From Nocardia sp. NBC_00416 (GTDB taxonomy: Bacteria; Actinomycetota; Actinomycetes; Mycobacteriales; Mycobacteriaceae): DNA of 64,000 nt. The translations under genes were made by a program, and so were the position numbers. The notes below the pieces were generated by a model, which did not search any database, was not told the DNA's origin, and saw only the letters and a program-made list of their open reading frames with translations. Below are positions 63,344-64,000 of this stretch, one piece after another (the first letter of the stretch is position 1; every line of letters begins with the position of its first letter). Location of the stretch: assembly GCF_036032445.1 (NCBI RefSeq), contig NZ_CP107932.1, positions 2,730,501-2,794,500 on the forward strand, given 5' to 3'.

Positions 63344-64000
63344 TCACAACGCCCCGCCCGCGTCGATCAGCTGGGTGGTCCCGGTGATGTAGCGGGCGTC
63401 GTCGGACACCAGGTGCAGGACCGTGGCGGTGATGTCCTCCGGCTCCAGGGCCGCGACGGGCAGCCGGTTGAGGGTGCGGGCCGCCTCTTCGAAGTCGGCG
63501 CGGTCCGGGCTCGCCAGGTCCGGGCGGAAGAGCCGATAGGTGGCGTCGTTGAGGATCATCTCCGTGGCCACGGTCGTCGGGTGTACGGTGTTCACCCGGA
63601 TATTGTGCGGGGCGAGCTCTTTGGCCAGCACCTTCATGAGCATGACCAGCCCGGCCTTGGACGCCGAGTAGTGCGCGGTGTTCTCGTTGGCATAGATGGC
63701 GGCCAGCGAACTCGTGATCACGACGGCGCCGCCGCAGCCCCCGTCGATCACTCGCGGCACCGCGGCTTTGAGCGATTTCCACACTCCGGTCAGGTTGATA
63801 TCGATCATGTCCTGCCAGACGTCTTCGCTCATCTCCAGGGTCGGGGCCGGGCTGGATATTCCGGCGTTGGCGATGACGATATCGAGCCGCCCGAAGGCTT
63901 CGGCGCCTTCGGCGACCGCGGCGGCCAGGGCCGGATAGTCACGGACATCGGCGTCGCGGGCGATGATGCGGCGACCCGTGGCCTCGACCAGCTGCACCGT
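63344..64000 (-). CDS. SDR oxidoreductase, mycofactocin-coupled type (N-terminus outside window)
   Basis: The visible 218 residues cover EATGRRIIARDADVRDYPAL, GRLDIVIANAGISSPAPTLE, WQDMIDINLTGVWKSLKAAV, YSASKAGLVMLMKVLAKELA (YxxxK) and TGTTQLIDAGGAL. The EATGRR-ADVRD segment and the extended substrate part match the mycofactocin-dependent SDR group of actinobacteria. The nucleotide-binding N-terminus continues beyond base 64000. Confidence 0.9.
   Translation of the reverse strand, partial: TVQLVEATGRRIIARDADVRDYPALAAAVAEGAEAFGRLDIVIANAGISSPAPTLEMSEDVWQDMIDINLTGVWKSLKAAVPRVIDGGCGGAVVITSSLAAIYANENTAHYSASKAGLVMLMKVLAKELAPHNIRVNTVHPTTVATEMILNDATYRLFRPDLASPDRADFEEAARTLNRLPVAALEPEDITATVLHLVSDDARYITGTTQLIDAGGAL

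Overview
This window comes from a high-GC actinomycete, most probably Nocardia or a close relative in the Corynebacteriales. That is an inference from gene content: RbpA, a SigB/F/G-type sigma factor with an actinobacterial GTTT/GGGTA autopromoter, F420-type and mycofactocin-type oxidoreductases, many TetR/ArsR/PadR/MerR regulators, and frequent GTG starts with ATGA/GTGA overlaps. I see no rRNA, tRNA, CRISPR array, insertion sequence or phage gene.

Layout. 1-14.2 kb is an accessory catabolic stretch: hydrolase fragment, SDR plus flavin reductase, XRE-cupin regulator, sigma factor, SRPBCC/ArsR pair, a luciferase-like monooxygenase broken by an 11-bp tandem duplication, a PAP2 enzyme, and a TetR-controlled SDR/F420-LLM/SnoaL operon. 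12.9-20.2 kb (minus strand) is a six-gene transcription unit: Tat/lipoprotein solute-binding protein, SAM methyltransferase, two Dpp/Nik-type permeases, a double ATPase and an NtaA/DmoA-type flavin monooxygenase. It is headed by a recognisable cobalamin riboswitch. 20.4-24.9 kb carries a GT9 glycosyltransferase, ArsR, an M23 peptidase, a membrane protein, a zinc-ribbon protein and rbpA with a strong terminator. 24.9-40.4 kb is a minus-strand NRPS operon: a 13.5-kb four-module synthetase (C-A-T x4 plus TE, first module EntF-like and predicted for serine) followed by a translationally coupled DrrA/DrrB-type exporter. 40.8-53.7 kb holds lnt, a YtcJ-like amidohydrolase, an F420-type oxidoreductase, a VOC/PadR pair, FxsA, a two-component system, TauE, the TldD/TldE pair and a second-type Map/XRE divergon. 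53.7-64 kb holds a polysaccharide deacetylase lipoprotein, YjbR, a VWA remnant, a TetR/quinone-reductase divergon, a MerR/MFS divergon, secreted hypothetical proteins, an alpha/beta hydrolase, an EEP-family protein and the end of a mycofactocin-type SDR.

How parts work together. The most informative non-coding signals are regulatory palindromes in divergent gaps: PadR/VOC, Map/XRE, TetR/oxidoreductase, MerR/MFS and ArsR. Each pairs a local regulator with its neighbour. The two systems I consider most worth following are (a) the cobalamin-riboswitch unit, which looks like import of a metal chelate or peptide plus oxidative processing by a chelator-monooxygenase relative, possibly a cobalt acquisition route; and (b) the EntF-like tetramodular NRPS with its own exporter.

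Limits. All calls are from reading the sequence; no alignment, fold or database search was run. Start codons were chosen from family length, Shine-Dalgarno sequences and overlaps.
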